Of a stretch of DNA of 25,342 nucleotides, positions 9,808 to 18,863 are shown in pieces; position 1 is the first letter of the stretch, and each line of letters starts with the position of its first letter. The stretch lies in assembly GCA_016708265.1 (NCBI GenBank), contig JADJGA010000015.1:1-25342 (forward strand), given 5' to 3'. Origin of the DNA: Saprospiraceae bacterium. GTDB taxonomy: Bacteria > Bacteroidota > Bacteroidia > Chitinophagales > Saprospiraceae. The notes under the pieces are model-generated. The model worked only from the letters and a program-made list of their open reading frames with translations. It was not told the origin of the DNA and did not search any database. A program made the position numbers and the translations under genes.

Positions 9808-12132
9808 ATGAAAATAAAAAATCTTAACCCGGTAAAATTATTGTTTAAATATCTTGGTATTATCAGTTTGGTTATAGTATTTGCAGGCAAAGCGCAAGCA
9901 AGCACCATTAAACCTGAAGATCCTTTAAACAGGAAAGTCAAAGAACTGATCTCCAAAATGACATTGGAGGAAAAAATAGGTCAGCTCAATCAATTTTCAA
10001 ATCCATACCATAAAACCGGTCCGGGCATTAAATCCGAGAGGAATGAAAGTTTTGACGAAATGGTTGCAAATGGTCTGATAGGCAGTTTTCTGAATGTTCT
10101 CGGTGCTGATGAAACTATGAGACTGCAGAAAATCGCAATTGAAAAATCGAGACTGGGGATACCCCTGATCTTTGGATATGATGTCATTCATGGTTTTAAG
10201 ACAATTTTCCCGATACCTCTCGGTGAAGCAGCCAGTTTTGACAGGGCATTGATGGAGAAAAGTGCAAGAATAGCTGCCATTGAGGCGGCAGCTAACGGAA
10301 TTCATTGGACATTTGCTCCAATGGTAGATATTTCACGTGATCCGCGATGGGGAAGGATCATGGAGGGTGCAGGTGAAGATGTGTATCTTGGAGAACAGGC
10401 TGCGAAAGCCCGTGTGCATGGTTTCCAGGGTGATGACCTTTCAAGGGACAATACAATAGCAGCATGTGCCAAGCATTTTGCAGCTTATGGAGCATCTTTC
10501 GGAGGCAGAGATTATGCTGCTGTTGATATGTCTGAGCGTATGCTGCGCGAAGTTTATCTGCGACCATATAAAGCTGCTGTTGATGCCGGGGTAGCGACAT
10601 TTATGTCATCATTCAATACGATAAACGGAGTACCTGCATCCGGAAACCGTTGGTTACAGACCGATATTCTTCGCGGAGAATGGGGTTTCAAAGGATTCGT
10701 AGTCTCAGACTGGAATTCTTTGGGTGAAATGATATATCATGGTAATGTTGAATCTCAGTACGATGTTGGTTTTCATGGTGTTGATGCCGGTATAGATATG
10801 GATATGGAAGGCAGGATATATATAAACCAGATAAAAAAACTTTTGGAAGATAAGAAAATAAGCATAGGCCAGATCGATGAAATGGTAAGCCGTATTTTGC
10901 TGATCAAATACCGGCTCGGATTGTTTGATAATCCATATCAGTACTGTAACAAAAAGAAAGAAAAAGAACTGACAATGCATCCGGAACATCTGGCTGCTTC
11001 CCGCGATGCTGCAAAAAGATCTGTTGTACTTCTGAAAAACAAAAACAAAACCCTGCCTTTGACCGGTAAGGTGAAACGTATAGCCGTTATTGGTCCTCTG
11101 GCAAATGATAAAGATTCACCTCTTGGCAACTGGAGAGGAGATGTTGCTCCCAATTCAGCAGTATCATTGCTGGAAGGTATTCGCAAAATAGCTGGAAATA
11201 AATATGAGATTTTGTATTCTGAAGGTTGCAGACTCCTGGATAATAAAGAGAGTAATTTTTCCGCCCCGGTGCTTATCAATAATACTGACAGAAGTGGTTT
11301 TAAAAAGGCTATTGCTGCCGCAAAAAAAGCTGATATCGTAGTATTGGCGCTGGGCGAAACCGCTTATATGTCGGGTGAATGCCGAAGTTATGCCGATATA
11401 TCGCTCAAAGGACTGCAACTCGAATTACTACGTGAAATCAAGAAAACAGGAAAACCGGTTGTTCTCACATTATTCACCGGTCGTCCGTTGGTGCTGACTG
11501 ATGCCATAGATCATGCTGATGCAATACTCAATTGCTGGCTCCTTGGATCAGAGTCCGGAAATGCCATTGCAGATGTACTTTTTGGCAATTATAACCCCTC
11601 CGGGAAATTGCCCGCTTCTTATCCCTACCATGCAGGGCAGATACCTATATTCTATGAACAACTCAGTTCGGGTCGTCCTTATGACCCTAAACCGGATAGT
11701 CTGACATCTAAATACCGTGATATACCCAATTCACCTCTTTATGCTTTTGGATACGGACTTAGCTATACTACCTTCAAATTCAGGGATCTTAAGCTTAGCA
11801 GTGAAAAAATTAGAATGAATGATAAGCTTACTGTCAAAACAACTATAAAAAATACGGGAGAATATGCAGGGGAAGAAGTTGTTCAGATATACATCCGGGA
11901 TATGGCAGGCAAAGGAGTTTCCAGACCGGTACTTCAACTCAAGGGATTTGAAAAAATATTATTGGCAAAAGGCGAAAGCAAAAAAGTAGAATTTACCATC
12001 ACTCACGCTGATCTCGCTTTTTTTAGACTGGATGAGACATGGGGACCGGAAACAGGCAAATTTCAGGTATTTGTCGGTAATTCATCGGACAATCTGCCTC
12101 TGAAAGGCGAATTTGAGTTGGAGGAGAGATAA
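9808..12132 (+). CDS. GH3 beta-glucosidase, BglX-like
   Basis: Periplasmic exo-acting beta-glucosidase of 774 residues that releases glucose from oligosaccharides. A signal peptide (LGIISLVIVFAGKAQAS) points to cleavage after AQA near residue 31. The GH3 N-domain (TIM barrel) has WTFAPMVDISRDPRWGR, KHFAAYGASFGGRDYAAVD and the nucleophile in GFVVSDWNS (Asp 301). The C-domain carries the likely acid/base Glu 524 in SGECRSYADI, and a fibronectin III-like domain closes the protein (from about residue 680). The frame is intact across 2.3 kb, in contrast to neighbouring genes. Family members act on beta-1,3, -1,4 or -1,6 linkages, so specificity is open. It is convergent with the minus-strand Nudix gene, 6 bases away. 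Confidence 0.93.
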   Translation: MKIKNLNPVKLLFKYLGIISLVIVFAGKAQASTIKPEDPLNRKVKELISKMTLEEKIGQLNQFSNPYHKTGPGIKSERNESFDEMVANGLIGSFLNVLGADETMRLQKIAIEKSRLGIPLIFGYDVIHGFKTIFPIPLGEAASFDRALMEKSARIAAIEAAANGIHWTFAPMVDISRDPRWGRIMEGAGEDVYLGEQAAKARVHGFQGDDLSRDNTIAACAKHFAAYGASFGGRDYAAVDMSERMLREVYLRPYKAAVDAGVATFMSSFNTINGVPASGNRWLQTDILRGEWGFKGFVVSDWNSLGEMIYHGNVESQYDVGFHGVDAGIDMDMEGRIYINQIKKLLEDKKISIGQIDEMVSRILLIKYRLGLFDNPYQYCNKKKEKELTMHPEHLAASRDAAKRSVVLLKNKNKTLPLTGKVKRIAVIGPLANDKDSPLGNWRGDVAPNSAVSLLEGIRKIAGNKYEILYSEGCRLLDNKESNFSAPVLINNTDRSGFKKAIAAAKKADIVVLALGETAYMSGECRSYADISLKGLQLELLREIKKTGKPVVLTLFTGRPLVLTDAIDHADAILNCWLLGSESGNAIADVLFGNYNPSGKLPASYPYHAGQIPIFYEQLSSGRPYDPKPDSLTSKYRDIPNSPLYAFGYGLSYTTFKFRDLKLSSEKIRMNDKLTVKTTIKNTGEYAGEEVVQIYIRDMAGKGVSRPVLQLKGFEKILLAKGESKKVEFTITHADLAFFRLDETWGPETGKFQVFVGNSSDNLPLKGEFELEER

Positions 12133-12138
12133 TTAACA

Positions 12139-12911
12139 TTACCATCTGGCATTGAAGCCTTTATTGAGTGCATCATTGTATTTTTCCAGTTCGAAAGAAT
12201 ACAAATAAGGTGACTTATGAGGCATGCCTTTTTTCTTTTCTTTTAAACTCTTCAATATTTTATAGCCGAGGATTTTTCTTTGAAAATTTCTCTTATCCAG
12301 TTTTTTATCAAGAATGGTTTCATACAATATCTGAAGCTCTGTCATTGTAAATTTTTCTGGCAATAAATTATATCCAATAGGCAGATAGTTTAATTGTAAG
12401 CGCAATGTTTGAAGTGCTTTATCAAGAATTTCTCTGTGGTCCAGCATAAATTCAGGCAAATCATGAATATCCCACCACATACTTTTTTCAGCGATTGTAT
12501 CTGGCAGGAGGTTTACTTTTGAAAAATCCACCAGGGCATAATATCCAATTGTAACAAATCTCTGTAAAATCCAATGATCATCATTAACATTTATTCCATC
12601 CTTTTCCAGGTCACGGATATGAAATTCTCTTTGTGACCGTTCAGGTTCGCCAAAATATAAAATTGCCGTAGGAAAATTTCATTTAATCCGGTCCTTTCTC
12701 TCAACACCCTCATCGCTGCTGCATCTGTTGACTCATCTTTATAAATAAATCCTCCGGGAAGTGCCCAAATATCCATATAACGGTGTTTGAGCAAAAGAAC
12801 TTTCAATTGATTTTCGTGAAAACCCAGTATCACACAATCTACTGATAATGAAGGGAGAAAATCATGTTCTCCTGAACTTAATAACTGCCTGATATATTCA
12901 TTCATAGCCAT
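12139..12911 (-). CDS. Second Nudix-type transcriptional regulator (one frameshift)
   Basis: About 257 residues with the same architecture as the regulator at 8993. The Nudix-fold half includes SVDCVILGFHENQLKVLLL and a Nudix box, GGFIYKDESTDAAAMRVLRE, which keeps G, E and R but not the full REUxEE core. The second half has DHREILDKALQTLRLQL and a winged helix (LLPEKFTMTELQILYETIL, DKRNFQRKILGYKIL). A base is missing near 12650 (TATATTTTGGCG read on the minus strand); correcting it gives FGEPERSQREFHIRDLEKDG and joins the halves. ATG at 12911 (MAMNEYIRQ) is preferred; an upstream in-frame TTG exists at 12923. It faces the GH-A/barrel gene, and a palindrome in the shared region is a likely binding site. 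Confidence 0.82.
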
Positions 12912-12966
12912 AATAAACTGCAAAACTAAATTATTTCCCCTTCAACCTAAAAAAAAACCTAAAAAA

Positions 12967-12999
12967 TTTGGAAAACAGGAAATAATAAAATTAACTTTG
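12967..12999 (+). promoter_or_regulatory. Bacteroidota-type promoter for the GH-A/barrel gene
   Basis: TTTG (12967-12970), 21 bases, then TAACTTTG (12992-12999). This matches the Bacteroidota consensus of a TTTG -33 box and a TAnnTTTG -7 box with normal spacing. It points toward the gene at 13252. Confidence 0.65.
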
Positions 13000-13017
13000 T
13001 GTCTAAATAACACAAAG
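12995..13017. promoter_or_regulatory. Operator-like palindrome CTTTGTGT-N7-ACACAAAG
   Basis: Perfect 8-bp inverted repeat with a 7-base spacer (CTAAATA), overlapping the -7 box and expected transcription start of the gene at 13252. It lies between that gene and the divergent Nudix regulator, so it is the best candidate for that regulator's binding site, acting by repression or ligand-released control. The link to the regulator is inferred from position. Confidence 0.6.
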
Positions 13018-13251
13018 AAACTAATTCTTTCATTTTTTAAATGATTTGTATGGGTTCGGTTGTTCAAATATTTATACTTTCCGCTTTTATTACCCCTGTT
13101 TTCTTATTGTTTCAAGTCATGAAGCCTAAAATGCTTTTATCCCTTGCCTGCACTGGATTATATGAGGATATTGAAAGCCGGAAAATGATTAATAAATCAA
13201 CCATTAATTTAGCCAGGAGACAATAAGGTTTTAATATTAAAATATTCAACT

Positions 13252-16200
13252 ATGAAAAAGTCTGTTTTTGTTTTTGCCCTTTTTTTATTAACCACGGCAT
13301 TATTTGCACAGGTAAACAAAGTTGTTGTAAAGGATGGCTCTGATGGTATAAAACTGTCCGTTAATGGCAATGATTTCTTTATTAATGGTATGAACTGGGA
13401 TTATTTCCCGGTTGGCACCAATTATTCTTACAGTTTATGGCAGCAGTCAGACGATATGATAAAGGCTGCCTTGGATTATGAAATGCCTTTGCTTCAAAAC
13501 ATGGGTGTAAACACCATTCGCCAATATACAGGAGTACCTGCTAAATGGATAGAATACATATATAAGAATTATGGAATTTACACTATGTTAAATCACTCAT
13601 TTGGCCGTTATGGTCTTACTGTAAAGGGTAAATGGGAGGCTAACACCGATTATTCAAATCTGGCAGTCAGGGAGTTGCTCCTGAAAGAAGTAAAAGATAT
13701 GGTGAACCAATACAGGGAAACACCGGGTCTGTTGCTTTATCTTTTAGGCAATGAAAACAATTATGGTCTATTCTGGAGGGGTGCCGAGACGGAAAACATC
13801 CCGGTACAAGACCGCAAGTCAACACAAGATGCCTATCATTTATATAAACTATTTAATGATGGAGTGAAAGAAATGAAGTCTATAAGTAAAAATCATCCTG
13901 TAGCTATTTGCAATGGGGACGTGCTTTTCCTCGATATTATTGCCAAAGAATGCATTGATATTGATATACTCGGTATCAATACCTATCGTGGTCTTACTTT
14001 TACTGATTTATATGACAGGGTGAAAAAGGAATTTGACAAGCCGGTAGTGCTTACTGAGTTTGGCTCCGATGCATATAATACACTGGCTAATAAGGAAGAT
14101 CAGGAATACCAGGCAAAAGTCCTGGTAAGCAACTGGAAGGAAATTTATGCCAATGCTGCAGGTATGGGTAAAAACGGAAACAGTCTTGGTGGATTTACTT
14201 TCCAGTTTAGCGATGGCTGGTGGAAAACAGGACAAACAATTAACCTTGATGAACATGATCCAACTGCATCCTGGTCAAACGGTGGCTACCAGAACGATTA
14301 CAAAGAAGGCGAAAACAACATGAACGAAGAGTGGTTTGGTGTTTGTGCCAAAGGCAAAACCAATGAAAGGGGTACTTACGAGTTATATCCCCGTGCAGCT
14401 TATTATGCATTGAAAGAAGTACACAGCTTTAATCCTTACAATACTGGAGCTAAGTCGCAAATTAATTTCCTCGATAATATTCAAATTGCCGATGCGGCAT
14501 TGCGTGCAAGGGGGGATAAAGCAGCAATGCAATCTGAGGACAAAGGCAAACTATACGTTAGCGATTTACAGGTCAACTTCAGCACTTACAATACAGGAGG
14601 CAGCCTGATCTCTACTCCCGAAAAGGATGATCCTGCTACCAGTGGTTACCCGAGCAGTTTAGGATTTGACCACATGCAGTCTTTCAATATAGGTGTAACT
14701 GCAAAGCCTGCTCCTAACATGACTGCTAATGTTCAGTTTAATATATTAGGTAATGTAGCAGAGAATCCAATTGATGAAGTGTTTTACGAAAACAGGGGCA
14801 GAAGAATTACGGTTAATACACCCACAGGAACACAACAAATTAGTTCAAATAACCGAATTCAATTATACAGAGCAAGCTATAACTGGGATGCCAGACTATT
14901 TAAGCTTACCGGTTTTACCGGACCGGGCATTATCATTGGGGTTATGAAGGTGATTTTTTTGGGCTTTACCCGGAATCAAACTATGGTCCTAATATAGATA
15001 TTTACAATGGAGAAGCCCCATTTGGTTTTGAATTGGAAGGTAAAAAAGCCACCAAAGGTTTCAAGCTTGCTTTTGGTCCTGAACTTTGGTGGGGTGCCAA
15101 CCCGGCCGTACTGCTAAAATACACCAGAAAACTTGCAAAATTTGATATAACAGGTATGTTTCATGAAGACATTGCACAACGTAGCGGCTTGCAAAGCTCA
15201 TTTGCCGTACCTACACCTAAAACAAGGAAAGCAGCCTTAAGTGTTTCAAGAAAATTTGGTTCATTTGGCTTTGACCTGGGTGGACTTTGGGCAGGGGCAG
15301 CCACTTAATGGCAGGGAATTTCAATTAATGAGAGATGATAAAGTGTATATTGATCAGATCAGTTCAGAAGACAATTTCGGTGGTAAGATCAAACTCACTT
15401 ATATCAAAGGATTACTGCAATGGTATGGCCTTGCTTCATACATGGGTCTTGTTGCCAATGGTGGAGTTGACCAGACAAGGACATTTACAGGCTGGAGGTT
15501 GAAAGACATTGGCAGCGGCAATATGTATAATGTACTTAGTGGTTTCACTGTAAATATAGGCAAGGTGCAAGTTGCTCCCAACTTTTTATACCAAAAACCA
15601 ATTGAAGGACCAATACCAGCATATGTGTTAGCTCCTGGCAGGCCAAGAAATATTCTGGATGACCCTTTTTCTGTAAGATCTAACAGGGAAACTGTAGCAG
15701 GAGAACTTCTGATAACCTACGACCCAACACCAGGCACCTGGATGTATGAGTGGGACAATGACCGTGCTGAGGATGCAAAATTTGCCATCAGCGCTGATTT
15801 TGTTTATAGACACCTGCCCACAACACAGGATGCTGCCATCGGTATATTAGGAAATGGAAGGACTTCTTTTGTATTTCCCGGAGCAACTCCTGCACTGGAT
15901 CTATGGGAGGCAAATACCCGCATAGTATCAAAAATAAATCCAAACCTTGGAGTAATAGCGAATCTGTATGTCGGAAACGGCCAGGCAAATGGTAGTGATG
16001 CAAGGACTATTGACCGTTATGGTTTTGACTTGCGAACAATATTTAAGAAAACAAAACTGATTGCTATCGGCAAGTTCAATGACTGGGGACCATTTGATTA
16101 CCACCGTGATTTTAACCTTACTTTCCCAATTCAATTGATTGCCGATTTCTCTGTAGAACTTGGAAAACCTGACTGGTATATGCTGCCAGGAACAAAAGTA

Positions 16201-16367
16201 GGAATTAGAGGTACCCACAGAACGCTAAATAAGTACTCACCCAGGTATTCGCCCGTTAAAACAATTGATGCAGCCGGCAATTGGGTCCCGGATCCTAACG
16301 CAATAGGATTTCCCGATGGTAATGAATGGGAAATATGACCTACGTTCAAATTAATTTAGGTAAATAA
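13252..16367 (+). CDS. Clan GH-A glycosidase fused to an outer-membrane beta-barrel (frameshifted)
   Basis: About 1,037 residues when three frame breaks are corrected (near 14927, 15296 and 16332). A signal peptide (VFALFLLTTALFAQ) is followed at residues 25-400 by a TIM-barrel glycosidase of GH2/GH5-like type with the acid/base in LLGNENNYGL (Glu 168) and the nucleophile in VVLTEFGSDAY (Glu 269). I cannot assign a GH family. From about residue 430 to the end the sequence is rich in alternating aromatic, amphipathic strands with polar turns (RIQLYRASYNWDARLFKLTG, LLQWYGLASYMG), as in an outer-membrane barrel. The last correction extends it by MTYVQINLGK, a typical terminal strand. The enzyme would sit tethered at the outer membrane. 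It follows the best promoter of the window. Confidence 0.75.
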
Positions 16368-16394
16368 TTAATTAACAAAGGAAATAGGATATAT

Positions 16395-17777
16395 ATGAAA
16401 AGAAAACACAAACAATAGTAGTATTAAATTATTTTTGGGATTTTTGATTATCCTTGTAATTGGATGTACAAGAGATATTGAAAATCTTCAGGCTCCCTCA
16501 TATCCGAGTTTGGCAGACGTTTTTATTGATGATTTCACCGGTGATCTTGCTTATGCTGCTTTTGGTGGTTCTGATGTGAAAGCTTTTCAGGTGGATAATC
16601 AGCTAAGCTATGGAGGCACAAAGCAGTCCATGAGATTCGAGGTGCCGGATGCTAACAGTCCACAAGGCTCTTATGCAGGTGGTGTCTTTTTTAGCAAAAC
16701 CGGCAGGAATTTATCCGGCTACAATGCTTTGACCTTTTACATTAAAGGTTCTCAAGCTGCCACCATTGGAGTTGTTGGATTAGGAAATGACTTGGGAGAA
16801 TCCAAATACCAGGTCAATTTAAGCAATTTAACCGTTAATAGTAACTGGAAGAAAGTTATAATACCAATACCAGATGCCTCAAAACTTAATGCCGAAAAAG
16901 GTCTATTTTATTACTCCGCCGGCCCGGAAAATGGAAAAGGTTATACTTTCTGGATTGATGAAGTCAGGTTTGAAAAACTGGGAGATCTGGCCTATCCACA
17001 ATTCATGATTCTTAATGGCCAGGATCTGGTCGAAACAGCATTTATAGGCATTACTAAAATATTGGGTGGACTGACTACATCTTTCAATCTTCCAAATGGA
17101 ATCAATCAGACGGTGAATGCTGCTCCGGCATATTTTGAGTTTAAATCATCTAATCCAACTATTGCAACTGTTAATGCTTCAGGAAAAATTTCAGTTATTG
17201 GAGGACCGGGCACTAGCGATATTACAGCTTCAGTAGGTGGTGTTGCAGCAAAAGGCTCACTGAAAATAGATTCAAAAGGAACGTTTCAGTCTGCACCTAT
17301 ACCTAATCTCGCTTCTGTGAATGTTAGCTCAATTTTCAGCGATACTTATACTAATATTCCTGTAGATTATTACAATGGATATTGGCAGCCTTATCAAACT
17401 ACTCTTTCAGCTGATTTTGAAGTCAACGGAGACCGGATTTTAAATTACACTGATTTCAATTTTGTAGGAATTCAATTTAGTTCTCCTACCCTGAATGCAA
17501 GTGCGATGACTCATTTTCACGCAGATATTTTCATTCCCTCGACAATAACAGGAATACTCAGTTTAGAATAGAGCTGGTGGATAAATCGGGAGGTGGGACA
17601 GGCCTCAACACCAGAACTTTTTCTGTTTCACAGTCCCAGCAATGGATAAGTCTTGAAATTCCTCTTTCAAGTTTTTCAGGCTTAAGTTCACGAAACGCTT
17701 TATGGCAAATCGTTTTTGTGGATGTGAATAACACAATACCTTCTTTTTATGCTGATAATATATATTTTCATAAATAG
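16395..17777 (+). CDS. Carbohydrate-binding, Ig-like surface lipoprotein (frameshifted)
   Basis: About 460 residues. A lipoprotein signal (LFLGFLIILVIGC) suggests attachment to the outer membrane. Three regions follow: a beta-sandwich resembling galactose-binding-like CBMs (DDFTGDLAYAAFGGSDVKAF to FWIDEVRFEKLG); a bacterial Ig-like (BIg2) domain (SSNPTIATVNASGKISVIGG); and a second CBM-like sandwich (DTYTNIPVDYYNGYWQPY to FYADNIYFHK). No catalytic motif is visible, so its likely role is glucan capture. Two frameshifts: near 16413, which cuts the signal from its ATG at 16395, and near 17565, where FRIELVDKSGGG continues. The same module types are often fused to GH16 enzymes; here it sits 63 bases upstream of one, so the two probably work together. 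Confidence 0.72.
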
Positions 17778-17840
17778 ATTTTAATTAGACATAAAGGCCA
17801 TTGATGTTTTTATCAAAAAATCCAACCAAAAAGCTTAAAT

Positions 17841-18680
17841 ATGAAATCAATAAAACTTATAGAAAACAAAAGCATTCATTTCGCAATGTTTGCATTATTT
17901 ATAGTTTCAATGCTGATAACCGGATGCCAAAAGGATGAAATTCAAAAACTGGAACAGCGAAATTGGCAATTGACATGGAGTGATGAATTTGATGGTCCTG
18001 CCGGTCAATTACCAGACGGTTCCAAATGGAATTTCGACTTAGGTACAGGACAGAACGGATGGGGAAATCAGGAATTGCAATCTTATACAAATAAGCCACA
18101 AAATGTCTCCGTGGATGGCAAAGGTAATTTGGTACTTACTGCTATCAGGTCCGGTGATAGTTATACTTCGGCAAGGATAAACACCAAGGGTTTATTTTCC
18201 CAAAAATACGGTCGGTTTGAAGCGCGCCTGAAAACTACACATGGACCAGGTGTTTGGCCTGCTTTCTGGATGCTGGGATCAAATATTGATTCAACCCCAT
18301 GGCCACAGTGTGGCGAAATTGATATCATGGAGCAAAGAGGTCAGCAACCTTCCATAACATATGGCACACTGCATGGTCCTGGATACTCCGGCGGTAATTC
18401 CATTGGCAAACCCTATTCATTAGCATCCGGAAGATTTGATACTGATTATCATATCTATGCAGTTGAATGGGGAGAAGATTATATTGATTTCTTTGTTGAT
18501 AATTACTTGTTTCAGCGACTTACACCAGAAAAGCTTACAGGTGAATGGGTATATAACCAACCTTTTTACATATTGTTAAATGTGGCAGTTGGGGGTAATT
18601 TTGTTGGTTTTCCGACATCCGGAACACCTTTTCCACAATCAATGTATGTTGATTATGTAAAAGTTTATAAGCAAAACTAA
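17841..18680 (+). CDS. GH16 endo-beta-1,3-glucanase (laminarinase) lipoprotein
   Basis: A 279-residue intact enzyme with a lipoprotein signal (FALFIVSMLITGC, lipid site at Cys 29), so it is probably anchored in the outer membrane. The jelly-roll GH16 domain starts at WQLTWSDEFDGP. The catalytic motif is GEIDIMEQRG with nucleophile Glu 159, Asp 161 and acid/base Glu 164. The extra residue in the ExDxME pattern is typical of laminarinases. Substrate-cleft motifs GVWPAFWMLG and the terminal strand SMYVDYVKVYK agree. The bacterial laminarinase type (GH16_3) is the best fit; lichenase-like action on mixed-linkage glucan is also possible. It is next to the binding lipoprotein and upstream of the GH149-like gene. 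Confidence 0.93.
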   Translation: MKSIKLIENKSIHFAMFALFIVSMLITGCQKDEIQKLEQRNWQLTWSDEFDGPAGQLPDGSKWNFDLGTGQNGWGNQELQSYTNKPQNVSVDGKGNLVLTAIRSGDSYTSARINTKGLFSQKYGRFEARLKTTHGPGVWPAFWMLGSNIDSTPWPQCGEIDIMEQRGQQPSITYGTLHGPGYSGGNSIGKPYSLASGRFDTDYHIYAVEWGEDYIDFFVDNYLFQRLTPEKLTGEWVYNQPFYILLNVAVGGNFVGFPTSGTPFPQSMYVDYVKVYKQN

Positions 18681-18787
18681 GACTTTTCTTAAGCTTTGTA
18701 TGATCATTTTTTCCCAATTGGTTAAGTCTTGAATGTAATTTATGGGAAAAATGCTTTTTTTTGTATTAATTGTCGATTATGTTGTTG

Positions 18788-18825
18788 CTATGGGTAAAAA
18801 CTATAAAATTATTTTTGACCCATAG
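18788..18825. promoter_or_regulatory. Inverted repeat CTATGGGT-N22-ACCCATAG
   Basis: Perfect 8-bp arms (18788-18795 and 18818-18825). Four more A:T pairs follow after one mismatch inside the arms. It ends 38 bases before the GH149-like start. It could be an operator or a leader hairpin; no T-run directly follows, so a terminator is less likely. Confidence 0.4.
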
Positions 18826-18863
18826 GATTTTAAGCTTTAATAACTAAATTTTGAATATTTGAT

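Larger units (their letters stand above)
12912..13251. other. Divergent intergenic region
   Basis: This 340-base region separates the minus-strand Nudix regulator from the GH-A/barrel gene. It holds the plus-strand promoter at 12967-12999, an operator-like palindrome at 12995-13017 and, with less support, a minus-strand -7-like box TAGTTTTG (12928-12921). The start of the rightward transcript would be near 13006, leaving a leader of about 245 nt. An open frame at 13041-13226 in that leader matches nothing I recognise. Confidence 0.6.

Noticed and set aside
10705..11418. Several overlapping minus-strand open frames inside the GH3 gene
   Set aside because: They are shadows of an intact, well-conserved GH3 coding sequence.
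12921..12928. Minus-strand -7-like box TAGTTTTG for the second Nudix gene
   Set aside because: It matches TAnnTTTG, but no clear -33 box lies upstream and it would give an almost leaderless transcript, so it is not listed as a promoter.
13041..13226. Open frame of 61 codons upstream of the GH-A/barrel gene
   Set aside because: No recognisable family, no convincing start signal, and it lies in the expected leader of the gene at 13252. It has one hydrophobic stretch but could easily be chance.
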